The notes under the pieces were generated by a model that was not told the DNA's origin, ran no database searches, and was given only the letters and a program-made list of their open reading frames with translations. Source: Deltaproteobacteria bacterium (GTDB taxonomy: Bacteria > Desulfobacterota > Binatia > UBA9968 > JAJDTQ01). Taken from it: a stretch of 41,894 nucleotides of DNA. The position numbers and the translations under genes were made by a program. The stretch's first letter is position 1, and every line of letters begins with the position of its first letter. The stretch covers positions 1 through 41,894 of the forward strand of contig JAPOPM010000027.1 of NCBI GenBank assembly GCA_026712905.1, written 5' to 3'. Positions 1 through 8,916 of this stretch are shown in pieces.

Positions 1-181
1 CCACCAGCGGCAAGCCAAGGGCCTCGGCCGCCCGCTCGACGGCTTCCCATTGCGTCGCCGAGAAGGACACGTTCAGCCGTCCGCCCGCGTACAGCGACAC
101 CCTAGCCCGTCGTATTGGCCGGGCCGTCTGTCCGGAGGCCTTGTCCCGCCTCGTGTCCGCTCTCGTGTCCTTGCCCCTCAT
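1..181 (-). CDS. Partial small basic protein, possible ribbon-helix-helix/mobilisation type
   Basis: The frame opens with ATG at 181, preceded by a purine-rich GGGACGGAAAGC, and is still open at the window edge, giving at least 60 residues. The first ~30 residues are Arg/Lys/Asp-rich. They are followed by a RARVSLYAGGRLNVSF strand and an amphipathic helix (SATQWEAVERAAEALGL). A short strand followed by a helix is what ribbon-helix-helix DNA-binding or relaxosome accessory proteins look like, but no family can be named firmly from this fragment. The frame is continuous with the integrase remnant upstream, with no stop between them, so it could also be a degraded fusion. It belongs to the element inserted at the tmRNA gene. 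That it is a real gene is only moderately supported. Confidence 0.4.
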   Translation of the reverse strand, partial: MRGKDTRADTRRDKASGQTARPIRRARVSLYAGGRLNVSFSATQWEAVERAAEALGLPLV

Positions 182-567
182 GCTTTCCGTCCCTACAGGA
201 CGTGGCGTGTTGTCATTGCGCCAACGCGACAAGTTGGCTTGGTGCGTGTGCTGGGCAGCCTCGCGGAACGTGAGCACCGTCACCTTGCGCTCGTCGCCCA
301 AGGGATCGCCGCCAGCCCATGCCGTCCGGCGGTTCTCAAACGCCCTCTCCCTGGCTTCGCGGAGAGTCACGAGCGGGAACGGTCCCAAACCGATGTCGTG
401 ACGCTTACCCTTGATGGTGAGCCGCTGGACGAATGACTTTGAGCCGCCAGGGTGGACCACCAGGAACAGCGTCCCGCCGTCCCCGTACCTACCTGGACGC
501 CTAAGACCCTCAATCGTCTTGACCGTGAGCTTAATCTGGACTCTCTCCGTCCCACGAGTTTTCCCAC
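182..567 (-). pseudogene. Truncated P4-type tyrosine integrase (arm-binding domain only)
   Basis: From about 529 down to 212 the minus strand encodes a recognisable N-terminal arm-binding (DUF4102) domain of phage P4-type integrases: LTVKTIEGLRRPGRYGD, then LVVHPGGSKSF, IGLGPFPLVTLREARE, GGDPL and TFREAAQHTHQANLSRWRN. The match stops where the central SAM-like domain should begin, and the catalytic R-H-R-Y domain is absent. The frame has no ATG, GTG or TTG before the domain because it opens directly after a TAA at 569-571. The neighbouring frame has a GTG at 567 (GKLVGRRE...), so a frameshift near the GAGAGAG run at about 541-547 probably destroyed the start. Its position just beyond the tmRNA 3' end fits an enzyme that used tmRNA as its attachment site. 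It is best read as a dead remnant. Confidence 0.75.
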
Positions 568-606
568 GTTAGGTGTGGAAACATAAGGGAATCGACCGGA
601 ACTGTC

Positions 607-647
607 AAGCTCACGAAAGCCCCTGTTTACAGGGATTTCGTGAGCTT
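607..647. repeat. Nested perfect dyad between tmRNA end and integrase
   Basis: The 12-base arms 607-618 (AAGCTCACGAAA) and 636-647 are perfect reverse complements. Inside them CCCTGT at 621-626 pairs with ACAGGG at 629-634. The structure lies between the tmRNA 3' end and the integrase remnant. It lacks a T-run on either strand, so it is not a classical terminator. A recombination or regulatory binding site of the former element is plausible but unproven. Confidence 0.7.
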
Positions 648-682
648 TGGGGGAATGTATGGGAACAGGAAAAACTAGGCCA

Positions 683-1032
683 TGGTGGAGGCGGGGGGAA
701 TCGAACCCCCGTCCGAAGGCTTTCCGCCGAAAGTGACTACATGCTTAGTCGCCGTTTTGATCTCATCGCCCAAGCCCCCGGCGACGGGGTCTTGTGCGAC
801 TATCCGGTTTAGATCTCGACCTCATCCCCTCCGGCAGAGGAATCGGTCCATCCCGCTGAATGACGCCTTGTCCGACCCCGCGGGAGAAAGCCGGCAAGAC
901 GCTGGCTATCTAGGCAGCCAGGGCGTAATCTTGTTCGTCTGCAGTTACTTGCAGTCCTGCGTTATTAACGAGGCCGCAGGACCCCGGCATGCCACTTTGA
1001 CTTCCCACCCCCGTCGAACCCATATCGCCCCC
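683..1032 (-). ncRNA. ssrA: Transfer-messenger RNA (tmRNA, 10Sa RNA)
   Basis: tmRNA rescues stalled ribosomes by acting first as tRNA-Ala and then as a template for a degradation tag. The 5' end GGGGGCG pairs over seven positions with CGCCUCC next to ACCA at the 3' end, and GGUUCGAUUCC forms the T-loop. The CCA is genome-encoded. The tag frame at 942-910 reads A-D-E-Q-D-Y-A-L-A-A then TAG, ending in the YALAA degron recognised by ClpXP-type proteases. About 350 nt is the usual length for a one-piece tmRNA. Its protein partner smpB lies directly upstream, 30 nt away. The 3' end borders an integrase remnant, consistent with tmRNA being a common integration target. The family call is very secure; the ends are set by the acceptor stem. 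Confidence 0.96.
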
Positions 1033-1037
1033 AAAAG

Positions 1038-1066
1038 ATGAGATGTGCCCCGGCAGTCCACTTCAA
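1038..1066 (-). promoter_or_regulatory. Putative sigma70 promoter of ssrA
   Basis: On the minus strand, TTGAAG (1066-1061) is followed after exactly 17 nt by TCTCAT (1043-1038), five bases before the mature tmRNA 5' end. The -35 hexamer overlaps the smpB stop codon. Each hexamer matches consensus at four positions. This is an inference from motif and spacing. Confidence 0.45.
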
Positions 1067-1530
1067 CGGCTCTTCATGGAGCGTTCCATCTCCCGCCGGA
1101 CCATCCGTTCCTTGACCGTGGCGCGCTTGTCGTAGAGCTTCTTGCCCCGGGCCAGACCCAGCTCCACTTTCGCGCGCCCGTCCTTGAAGTATAGCTTTAA
1201 CGGGATCAAGGTCAAGCCGCGCTCCTTGACCTTGCCCAGGAGCCTCGAAATCTCGCGTTTGCGCAACAGCAGTTTCCGCGGTCGGGTCGGCTCGTGATTG
1301 AACATATTGGCCGCCGGGTACGGGCTGATGTGGGAGTTGACCAGGACCACCTCGCCCTTGTCGACGCGGGCATAGCTGTCGGCCAGGTTCGCGCGCCCGT
1401 CGCGCAGCGACTTGACCTCGCTGCCCAGCAGCACCATGCCGGCCTCGAAGGACTCCTCGATGGAGTACTCCCGGCGCGCGCGCCGATTGACCGTGATGGT
1501 CTTCTCGTTGGTTTCCTTGGCATTGGCCAT
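1063..1530 (-). CDS. smpB: SsrA-binding protein SmpB
   Basis: SmpB binds the tRNA-like domain of tmRNA and delivers it to stalled ribosomes for trans-translation. The 155-residue product has the normal family length. It shows NRRARREYSIEESFEAGMVLLGSEVKSLR, LADSYARV and HISPYP in the OB-fold core. The basic C-terminal tail (KRATVKERMVRREMERSMK) is expected to fold into the mRNA channel of the ribosome. The ATG at 1530 has AAGGAAACGG upstream. The gene sits immediately before its RNA partner ssrA and 57 nt after panC, so it may be the last gene of a panB-panC-smpB transcript while ssrA has its own promoter. Confidence 0.97.
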   Translation of the reverse strand: MANAKETNEKTITVNRRARREYSIEESFEAGMVLLGSEVKSLRDGRANLADSYARVDKGEVVLVNSHISPYPAANMFNHEPTRPRKLLLRKREISRLLGKVKERGLTLIPLKLYFKDGRAKVELGLARGKKLYDKRATVKERMVRREMERSMKSR

Positions 1531-1587
1531 GGACGGGTCCGTTTCCTTCTCGCGGCGTGTCGTGCAACCGACGGACGCGGCATCGCG

Positions 1588-2451
1588 TTACGGCTGGCGG
1601 CCTTCCAATATGCGGTTGTCGATGAGCCGCGCCTTGCCCACCCAGGCGCACAGGGCCAGCAGCGTCGGTCCGCGGACCTCGGACACCGGATCGAGGTCGT
1701 CGGGGTCGCACAGGTCGGCGTACTCGAGCCGCGCCAGGGGCTGGCGGCCGATCTCCGCCACCACCGCGTCACGGACTTTCGCGGCGCTGGTCTCGCCGCC
1801 GCGCACCAACGCCTGGGCCTTGCCCAGCGCGCCTTGCAGACACGCGGCCGCCTGCCGCTCGGCCGCTTCCAGGTAGCGGTTGCGCGAGCTCATGGCCAAG
1901 CCGTCCGGCTCGCGCACGGTGGGACAGGCCACGACCTCGACGTCGAGGTTCAGATCCAGGAGCATGTGCCGGATGACCTGAACCTGCTGGTAGTCCTTGA
2001 GCCCGAACACGGCCACGTGCGGGCGCACGATGTTGAACAGTTTCAGCACCACCGTGGCCACGCCGCGGAAATGTCCCGGCCGGTGCGCCCCGCAGAGCGG
2101 CCGGCTCACCGCCTCCACGTCCACGTAGGTCTGGAAACCCCGCGGATACATGGCCTCGGCCGTGGGGTTGAACAGCAAGTCCACGCCCTCGGCCGCGAGC
2201 AGGCGCACATCGCGCTCCAAGTCCCTCGGATAACTCTCGAAATCCTCCGACGGGGCGAACTGGGTCGGGTTGGCGAAAATGGAAACCACGAGGCGGTCGC
2301 CGTGCCTCCGGCCCGCGCGCACGAGACTCAGATGGCCTTCGTGCAGGAACCCCATGGTCGGCACCAGGACGATACGCTCCCCCCCGCGCCGGACGCGGTG
2401 GCTCCACGCCTGCATCTCGGGGATTTCCTGGATGGCGGGCAGCGCCGGCAT
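1588..2451 (-). CDS. panC: Pantothenate synthetase (pantoate-beta-alanine ligase)
   Basis: PanC condenses pantoate and beta-alanine with ATP, through a pantoyl-adenylate, to give pantothenate, the precursor of coenzyme A. The 287-residue protein carries the nucleotidyltransferase motif PTMGFLHEGH at residues 31-40. It also has IFANPTQF, followed by DFESYPRDLERD, and MSSRNRYL, all typical PanC signatures. Its start ATG overlaps the panB stop by one base (TGATG), indicating translational coupling between consecutive pathway steps. Length and motifs are complete, and nothing looks damaged. Confidence 0.97.
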   Translation of the reverse strand: MPALPAIQEIPEMQAWSHRVRRGGERIVLVPTMGFLHEGHLSLVRAGRRHGDRLVVSIFANPTQFAPSEDFESYPRDLERDVRLLAAEGVDLLFNPTAEAMYPRGFQTYVDVEAVSRPLCGAHRPGHFRGVATVVLKLFNIVRPHVAVFGLKDYQQVQVIRHMLLDLNLDVEVVACPTVREPDGLAMSSRNRYLEAAERQAAACLQGALGKAQALVRGGETSAAKVRDAVVAEIGRQPLARLEYADLCDPDDLDPVSEVRGPTLLALCAWVGKARLIDNRILEGRQP

Positions 2452-3254
2452 CAGTGGAAAGCGTGCTCCTCCGCCGGAAAGGCCGCCGTCCGCACTTCAT
2501 CCATGTAGGTTCGCACCGCGCCGCCGATGGTGCCCTTGAGGTCGGCGTAGCGCTTGACGAACTTGGGGGTGAAATCGTCGAACAGGCCGAGCATGTCGTG
2601 CACCACGAGGATCTGCCCATCGCAGTGCATACCCGCGCCGATGCCGATGGTGGGAATGGTCAGGCGTCGGCTGATCTCCCTGGCGAGTTGCACCGGGATA
2701 CCCTCCAGCACCACCGCGAACGCTCCGGCTTCATCCACCGCCACGGCATCGTCGAGGATGGCGCGGGCGTCGGCCTCGCCGCGCCCCTGGATGCGGTAGC
2801 CGCCGAACTGGTGCACCGACTGGGGGGTCAGCCCCACGTGCCCCATGACCGGCACGCCCATCTTCACCAAGGCCTCGATGGTGGCGGCCTGGGTGACGCC
2901 GCCTTCGAGCTTGACCGCCTCGGCACCGCCCTCCTGCACGAGCCGGCCGGCGTTGCGCTTGGCTTCGTCCACGCCCAACTGGAAGGTCATGAACGGCATG
3001 TCGGCAACCACCAGGGCGCGCCGGCGTCCGCGAATCACCGCGCGCGTGTGGTAGATGATGTCCTCGACGGTGACGGGCAGCGTGCTCTCGTGCCCCTGCA
3101 CCACCGAGCCCAGCGAATCGCCCACCAGCATGAGGTCGATGCCGGCTTCGTCCAGGATACGGGCGAAGCAGTAGTCATACGCCGTCAGGCAGACGATCTT
3201 CTCGCCGCGTTCCTTCATGCCACGGATTTCCGGCGCCGTCATTTTCCGTCCCAT
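2451..3254 (-). CDS. panB: 3-methyl-2-oxobutanoate hydroxymethyltransferase
   Basis: PanB transfers a hydroxymethyl group from 5,10-methylene-tetrahydrofolate to 2-oxoisovalerate, giving ketopantoate, the first committed step of pantothenate synthesis. The 267-residue product starts [27 protein letters not shown]. It contains [20 protein letters not shown] (metal-binding Asp and substrate loop), [23 protein letters not shown] and [20 protein letters not shown], the standard PanB landmarks. GAGGAGGG lies just before the ATG. It leads the panB-panC-smpB run and follows the terminator of gshA, so it probably has its own promoter at 3255-3312, which I could not pin down. Confidence 0.97.
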   Translation of the reverse strand: MGRKMTAPEIRGMKERGEKIVCLTAYDYCFARILDEAGIDLMLVGDSLGSVVQGHESTLPVTVEDIIYHTRAVIRGRRRALVVADMPFMTFQLGVDEAKRNAGRLVQEGGAEAVKLEGGVTQAATIEALVKMGVPVMGHVGLTPQSVHQFGGYRIQGRGEADARAILDDAVAVDEAGAFAVVLEGIPVQLAREISRRLTIPTIGIGAGMHCDGQILVVHDMLGLFDDFTPKFVKRYADLKGTIGGAVRTYMDEVRTAAFPAEEHAFH

Positions 3255-3312
3255 TCGTTTCCCTCCTCGAAGCAGGCCACGGCCGACAACAAGACACCGA
3301 CAGGGCCGAAAG

Positions 3313-3342
3313 CAAAAAAGCCCTCCGGACCGATCCGGAAGG
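3313..3342 (-). terminator. Rho-independent terminator after gshA
   Basis: On the minus strand, CCTTCCGGA, loop TCGG and TCCGGAGGG form a nine-pair stem with one T-G pair, followed by C and six T residues. It lies in the 312-base gap between gshA (upstream) and panB, so it should end the mtnA-gshA transcript. Confidence 0.85.
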
Positions 3343-3481
3343 CCATCCCGCTACCGTGGAAACGATAGACGCCAGAATGTCTCATCCGTCTCGGTCCGGC
3401 GCTTCCGGATCCAAGCGGCAGTGCGCGTCTTTCCGCTGCCCCCTCGTGGAGTCGGCCGGCCCTGCCTGACCGCTCCGGAGC

Positions 3482-3503
3482 TAGGTGTGGCGCACCACAC
3501 CTA
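3482..3503. repeat. Short perfect inverted repeat downstream of gshA
   Basis: TAGGTGTGG and CCACACCTA flank a four-base loop CGCA. It lies in the 3' untranslated stretch of gshA, about 140 bases before the real terminator, and has no T-run. It may stabilise the mRNA end or be a small dispersed palindrome. The rest of the 3255-3566 gap shows only the terminator described separately and the panB ribosome-binding site. Confidence 0.5.
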
Positions 3504-3566
3504 CGGAAAGATGGGACGGATAGTAGCGTGAAGAACGGGAAAAGTCCAGCCTATCGCCATGGGCCC

Positions 3567-4910
3567 CTACGGCAGCTTGTACGAGCTGTCGTCGATGAGG
3601 CGGCGAAGGTCCTGGCGGAACTCGCCCTGCCACTTGGAGAGGATGACGTCCGCGGGGCAAAGGCCCTGCTGCACCAGGTCGCGCAGCGCTTTCAGGTGAA
3701 TGGTCTCGTCCTCGCCGCGCCGGCTCAGGGCGTGCTGGCGCGCGAGCCCCTCCCAGGCGATGTCCACCATCTCCTTGGCCACGTCGCCCAGGGTATAGCG
3801 GCGGAAGCGCGCGGCGAGTCCGTCCTTGTGGGAGTCGTGGTAGGCGGTCATGCGCTCGTCGAAGGTCCAGCCCTTGACCAGATCCCAGGCGGCGCCCAGG
3901 CAGTCGGCGTCGTAGCAAAGGCCCTTGATGAGTGCCGGCAACGCGGGCATGAGCTCGGGCGCCTGGCTGTCGGCGGAGCGGAACTCCATGTATTGCTTCA
4001 GGCGCACCTCGGGAAAGAGCGTCGTGAGGTGAAGCTGCCAGTCCGCCATGGTGGCGTAATGGCCCTGGTGGCCGTGCTCCAGGAAGCGGCGGAACGAAAT
4101 CGCGGTCATGTCGATGTAGTGACCGTCCCTGGAGATGAGGTACATGGGGACGTCGAGGGCGTACTCCACGTAGTGGTGGAACGTCGCGTCGGGCGAGAAA
4201 CAGAACTCCAGCAGCCCGCACCGGTCCGCGTCCGTGCGTGTCCAGATGTGGCCGCGGTAGCTCTTGAAGCCGTTGGGCTCACCGTCCGAAATGGGCGAGT
4301 TGGCGAATGCCGCGCCGATCACCGGCGCCAGGCCCATGGTCGTGCGCAGCTTCGCCATGGCGTCCTTCTCGTCGCCGTAGTCGATGTTGGCCTGCACCGT
4401 GGCGGTCTGCTTCATCATGCGGTGGCCCAGGGTCCCCACCTTGGACATGTACGGTCCCATGATGCGGTAGCGCCGCTTGGGCAGCCACTCGATCTCGTCC
4501 ACCCGGCTGAAGGGTTGTATCCCCAGCCCCAGGAAGGCCACGTCGAAGCGCTCGGCGACGTCGATCAGCTCGCGGATGTGCTGGGAGAACTCGGCGTTGC
4601 TGCAGTGGATGTCGTCGCAAGGCTCGCCGCTCAACTCGATCTGTCCCCCCGGCTCCAGCGTGATGGCATGGTTGCCGCGCTTCAGGCCGATGAGGAAGCC
4701 CTCCTCTTCCTGCGGCTCCCAATCGTAGTCGCTGACGAGCCCTTCGAGGATGGCGCGCACGCCGCGGCGCCCGGAATAGGACAGTGCCCTGGCCGTGTCG
4801 CGCTCGATGCCGACCTTCTCGTACTCGGTACCCACGCGCCACTGCTCGCGTGGCTTGCCGGCCTCGTGGAACCAGGCTTCCAACTCGTCTTGTCTCTCGA
4901 TGACGGCCAT
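3567..4910 (-). CDS. gshA: Glutamate-cysteine ligase, plant/proteobacterial type
   Basis: The enzyme joins glutamate gamma-carboxylate to cysteine with ATP, the first step of glutathione synthesis. From the ATG at 4910 (MAVIERQDELEAW...) the protein has about 447 residues, close to plant and alphaproteobacterial GCL. Diagnostic stretches are RVGTEYEKVGI (ATP/Glu site), ITLEPGGQIELSG, VDEIEWLPKRRYRIM, QTATVQANIDY, FANSPISDG and MEFRSADSQ. A GTG at 4964 would add 18 residues and overlap mtnA by 11 nt. I prefer 4910 because homology begins there, but its ribosome-binding site is weak. No gshB is visible nearby. It probably shares a transcript with mtnA, which ends 43 nt upstream. Confidence 0.93.
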   Translation of the reverse strand: MAVIERQDELEAWFHEAGKPREQWRVGTEYEKVGIERDTARALSYSGRRGVRAILEGLVSDYDWEPQEEEGFLIGLKRGNHAITLEPGGQIELSGEPCDDIHCSNAEFSQHIRELIDVAERFDVAFLGLGIQPFSRVDEIEWLPKRRYRIMGPYMSKVGTLGHRMMKQTATVQANIDYGDEKDAMAKLRTTMGLAPVIGAAFANSPISDGEPNGFKSYRGHIWTRTDADRCGLLEFCFSPDATFHHYVEYALDVPMYLISRDGHYIDMTAISFRRFLEHGHQGHYATMADWQLHLTTLFPEVRLKQYMEFRSADSQAPELMPALPALIKGLCYDADCLGAAWDLVKGWTFDERMTAYHDSHKDGLAARFRRYTLGDVAKEMVDIAWEGLARQHALSRRGEDETIHLKALRDLVQQGLCPADVILSKWQGEFRQDLRRLIDDSSYKLP

Positions 4911-4953
4911 GGTGCGGTTTCTCGTGACGGAGTGCGGGATGTTCGCCTTGCCC

Positions 4954-5991
<1,038 letters not shown>

Positions 5992-6051
5992 GTCGGTTCT
6001 TTCGGCGTTCGTCCATTCATCCGGCGGTCGTTTGTCTTTGCCACATGCTCA

Positions 6052-6079
6052 ACTATAGTACCCATGAAAGGAGGGTCAA
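6052..6079 (-). promoter_or_regulatory. Putative sigma70 promoter for mtnA-gshA
   Basis: The minus strand reads TTGACC (6079-6074), a 16-nt spacer and TATAGT (6057-6052), about 60 nt before the mtnA start. The hexamers match consensus at five positions each. The short leader leaves little room for a SAM riboswitch, and none was recognised. Confidence 0.6.
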
Positions 6080-6128
6080 GGGTCGCCGGACACGGCACAC
6101 TCCCGACGGCCCCGGACGCACACGCGCC

Positions 6129-6392
6129 ATGACCGAGCTCACGTCATTGATCGGATACGCTTCCGGCGTCTTGTTCATCGGGCCGGGCCTGGAGCCCCGG
6201 ACGATGCTGGCCACCGTGGCGGCCATCCACCTGTGCGACGCTATCCTCTGCTTCTTCGTGGCCCGGTACGGCGGGCGCAACCCGACGTACTGGACCCTGG
6301 CCGGACTGGTTTTCGGAGTCTGGGCCACCCTGCCGCTCCTCTTGCGGCGCCGCGTCACCGAGACGCAAGGGAACGCGATGCCCGAATCCTAA
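6129..6392 (+). CDS. Small hypothetical integral membrane protein
   Basis: The ATG at 6129 gives an 87-residue protein ([16 protein letters not shown]...) with about three hydrophobic stretches: residues 5-18, [21 protein letters not shown], and [20 protein letters not shown] before a basic end. This suggests two or three membrane helices. I do not recognise a family. It is the only plus-strand gene between mtnA and the dcw cluster, and its last four bases overlap the 3' end of ftsZ convergently. The frame extends upstream to 6045, but that part is Arg/Thr-rich and unlike a real N-terminus. No convincing ribosome-binding site was found, so translation is not certain. Confidence 0.55.
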   Translation: MTELTSLIGYASGVLFIGPGLEPRTMLATVAAIHLCDAILCFFVARYGGRNPTYWTLAGLVFGVWATLPLLLRRRVTETQGNAMPES

Positions 6393-7612
6393 TCCATCCG
6401 TTTGCGCAGAAACGTCGGGATGTCGAAGTCTTCCTCGGCTATGTCCTTCTCTTCGAGGTCGATGGGCTGAGGAGCGCTCGGCTCCTTTTCCTCGACCCGC
6501 TGCCAGTTCGGACCGCCGTACTCGTCGTCCACCAGCGTGCCGAGGTGCACGATCTTCTTGTCCCGGGCATCCCGCACGCCCAGACCCAACGACCCCTGCT
6601 TCTGCCGCGGCGCATCCTTCTTCTCCACCGGTGCCGGCTGCGGCGCAGTCAGTCCTTCGTCGCCGAAACCCGTGGCGATGACCGTGATCCGCAGTTCATC
6701 CTCGATGGCCTCGTCGATCACCGCGCCGAAGATGATGGTGGCGTCGTCGTGGGCCTCGGCCTGGATCAGGGTGGCCGCCTCGTTGACCTCGAACAGGCTC
6801 ATGTCGGCGCCGCCGGTGACGTTGATCAGCACCCCGCGCGCGCCGTTGATGGAGACGTCCTCCAGCAACGGACTCGAAATCGCCTGCTGCGCCGCCTCGA
6901 GGGCGCGGTTTTCGCCGGTGGCGGAAGCCGCCCCCATCAGCGCGAATCCCATCTCCCTCATGACCGTGCGCACGTCGGCGAAGTCGAGATTGATGAGCCC
7001 CGGCGTCACGATCAGGTCGGCGATGCCCCGGACCGCCTGGGTCACCACGCCGTCGGCCACCTTGAAGGTCTCCAGCAGCGTGGTGGACTTGCCGGCGATG
7101 CTGAGCAGACGCTGGTTGGGGATGACCACGAGGGTATCCACCTTGTCCTTGAGCTCCCGGATGCCTTCCTCCGCCTGTTGCATGCGGCGTTTGCCTTCGA
7201 AGATGAAGGGCTTGGTGACCACGCCCACCGTGAGCGCTCCCACCTCGCGCGCGACGCTGGCGATGACCGGCGCGGCGCCCGTGCCCGTGCCGCCGCCCAT
7301 CCCCGCGGTGAGGAAGATCATGTCGGCGCCCGTGAGGAATTCACGGATGCGCTCCTTGTCCTCCATCGCGGCGCGCCGGCCCACTTCCGGATTGGCGCCC
7401 GCCCCGAGCCCCTTGGTCAGGGAGTCCCCTATCTGGATCTTGATCTCGGCCTTGTTCGCGTCCAGCGCCTGGCTGTCCGTGTTGGCCACGATGAAGTCCA
7501 CGCCCTTGAGGCCCTCTTCGATCATCGTGTTGACCGCGTTGCCGCCGCCCCCGCCGATGCCGATCGCCTTGATCCGGGCTCCCGATTCGATCGGATCCAC
7601 CATCTCGAACAT
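6389..7612 (-). CDS. ftsZ: Cell division protein FtsZ
   Basis: FtsZ is the tubulin-like GTPase that polymerises into the Z-ring at midcell. The 407-residue protein has the tubulin signature GGGTGTG at 106-112 and [12 protein letters not shown] at 17-28. The T7 synergy loop NLDFADVR at 208-215 has the catalytic Asp210 and Asp213. After about residue 320 there is a variable charged linker. It ends in DIPTFLRKR (397-405), the conserved tail that binds FtsA and other partners. GGAGGG lies 8 nt before the ATG. It is the last gene of the dcw cluster, 40 nt after ftsA, and no terminator is visible before the convergent small membrane gene. Confidence 0.98.
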   Translation of the reverse strand: MFEMVDPIESGARIKAIGIGGGGGNAVNTMIEEGLKGVDFIVANTDSQALDANKAEIKIQIGDSLTKGLGAGANPEVGRRAAMEDKERIREFLTGADMIFLTAGMGGGTGTGAAPVIASVAREVGALTVGVVTKPFIFEGKRRMQQAEEGIRELKDKVDTLVVIPNQRLLSIAGKSTTLLETFKVADGVVTQAVRGIADLIVTPGLINLDFADVRTVMREMGFALMGAASATGENRALEAAQQAISSPLLEDVSINGARGVLINVTGGADMSLFEVNEAATLIQAEAHDDATIIFGAVIDEAIEDELRITVIATGFGDEGLTAPQPAPVEKKDAPRQKQGSLGLGVRDARDKKIVHLGTLVDDEYGGPNWQRVEEKEPSAPQPIDLEEKDIAEEDFDIPTFLRKRMD

Positions 7613-7652
7613 GACATGCCCTCCTTTTTCGAATTCCTGTTCCCGTCTAACT

Positions 7653-8879
7653 CTAGAAAAACTCCTTGAACCATTCGGTCATGCGCCCGCGCACCTTGAA
7701 GAACACGTCGTTGTCCCGCACGCGGAAAAGGTTTCGGTCCTGCTGCCCGAGGCCGTAGAGCAACAGGCCGGTGGCGGTGGAGTAGACCGGACTGGACACG
7801 ACGTCCACCAATCCGGTGACGTTGCCCGGCAGGCCCTGGCGCACCGGCACGTCGAAGATCTTCTCCGCCATCTCGATCATGCCCGGCAGCAGCGTGGACC
7901 CTCCGGTCATGACGATGCCCGACACCACCTGCCGCGCGTAGCCGGACTTGGTGATCTCGCGGTGCACGAGATGGAAAACCTCCTCCACCCGCGGCTCGAT
8001 GATTTCGCACAGCACCTGCCGCGACACCGTCCGGGGACTGCGTCCGCCGACACTGGGCACCTCCAGCATCTCGTTGCGGTTGACGACGTCGGCCCCCCCC
8101 CCGCCGTAGCGCTGCTTCAACTGCTCCGCCGCCGCCATGGGCGCATGCAGGCCCGCGGCAATGTCGCCGGTGAGATGGTTCCCGCCGACGCTCAGCACCG
8201 CGGTGTGCTTCACCGAGCCGCCGTGAAACAGCGCGACGTCGGTGGTGCCTCCGCCCATGTCCACCAGCGCCACGCCCAGCTCCCGTTCCTCCTGGGTCAG
8301 GGTCGCGTCCGCGGAGGCCAGCGGTTCGAGGACGAAATCGGCCACGTTGAGGCCGGTGCGGTTGCAGCACTTGATGATGTTCTGCGCCGCCGCCACCGCG
8401 CCGGTGACGATGTGCACGCTGGCTTCGAGGCGTACACCGGACATGCCCCGCGGCTCCTGGATCCCTGCCTGGCCGTCGAGGGCGAACTCCTGCGGGAGCA
8501 CGTGCAGCACCTCCCGGTCCAACGGAATGGCCACCGCCTTGGCCGCGTCGATGACCCGGTCGACGTCGGCCTCGGTGACTTCCTTGTTCTTGACCGCCAC
8601 CACCCCCTGGCTGTTGAATCCGCGGATGTGGCCCCCCGCGATACCCGCGAAGACCGTGTTGATCTCGCAGCCGGCCATGATCTCGGCCTCTTCCACGGCC
8701 TTCTTGATGCCCTCGATGGTGGCCTCGACGTTGATCACCACGCCCTTGCGCAGGCCGTTGGACGGATGGATTCCGACGCCCACCACCTCGGGGCCCTGCT
8801 CGGTCTGCTCTCCCACCACCGCGCAGATCTTGTGAGTGCCGATATCGAGCCCGACAACAAGATTGTTCTTTTTGGTCAT
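7653..8879 (-). CDS. ftsA: Cell division protein FtsA
   Basis: FtsA is an actin/Hsp70-fold ATPase that tethers FtsZ filaments to the inner membrane. The 408-residue product opens with [17 protein letters not shown] (phosphate-1). It has the 1C subdomain typical of FtsA around residues 85-160 ([23 protein letters not shown]), phosphate-2 at [15 protein letters not shown] and the adenosine motif [13 protein letters not shown]. The C-terminus [12 protein letters not shown] forms an amphipathic helix fitting the membrane-targeting sequence. It lies 37 nt after ftsQ and 40 nt before ftsZ, the usual ftsQAZ order. Confidence 0.97.
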   Translation of the reverse strand: MTKKNNLVVGLDIGTHKICAVVGEQTEQGPEVVGVGIHPSNGLRKGVVINVEATIEGIKKAVEEAEIMAGCEINTVFAGIAGGHIRGFNSQGVVAVKNKEVTEADVDRVIDAAKAVAIPLDREVLHVLPQEFALDGQAGIQEPRGMSGVRLEASVHIVTGAVAAAQNIIKCCNRTGLNVADFVLEPLASADATLTQEERELGVALVDMGGGTTDVALFHGGSVKHTAVLSVGGNHLTGDIAAGLHAPMAAAEQLKQRYGGGGADVVNRNEMLEVPSVGGRSPRTVSRQVLCEIIEPRVEEVFHLVHREITKSGYARQVVSGIVMTGGSTLLPGMIEMAEKIFDVPVRQGLPGNVTGLVDVVSSPVYSTATGLLLYGLGQQDRNLFRVRDNDVFFKVRGRMTEWFKEFF

Positions 8880-8916
8880 AGCGTCTCACGCCCCTTCGTT
8901 TGATCGCGACCGGCGC

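Noticed and set aside
607..647. Terminator of ssrA
   Set aside because: The hairpin is strong but no T-run follows it on the minus strand, so I list it as a dyad instead.
5992..6051. SAM riboswitch before mtnA
   Set aside because: The leader is only about 60 nt and shows none of the conserved SAM-box sequences.
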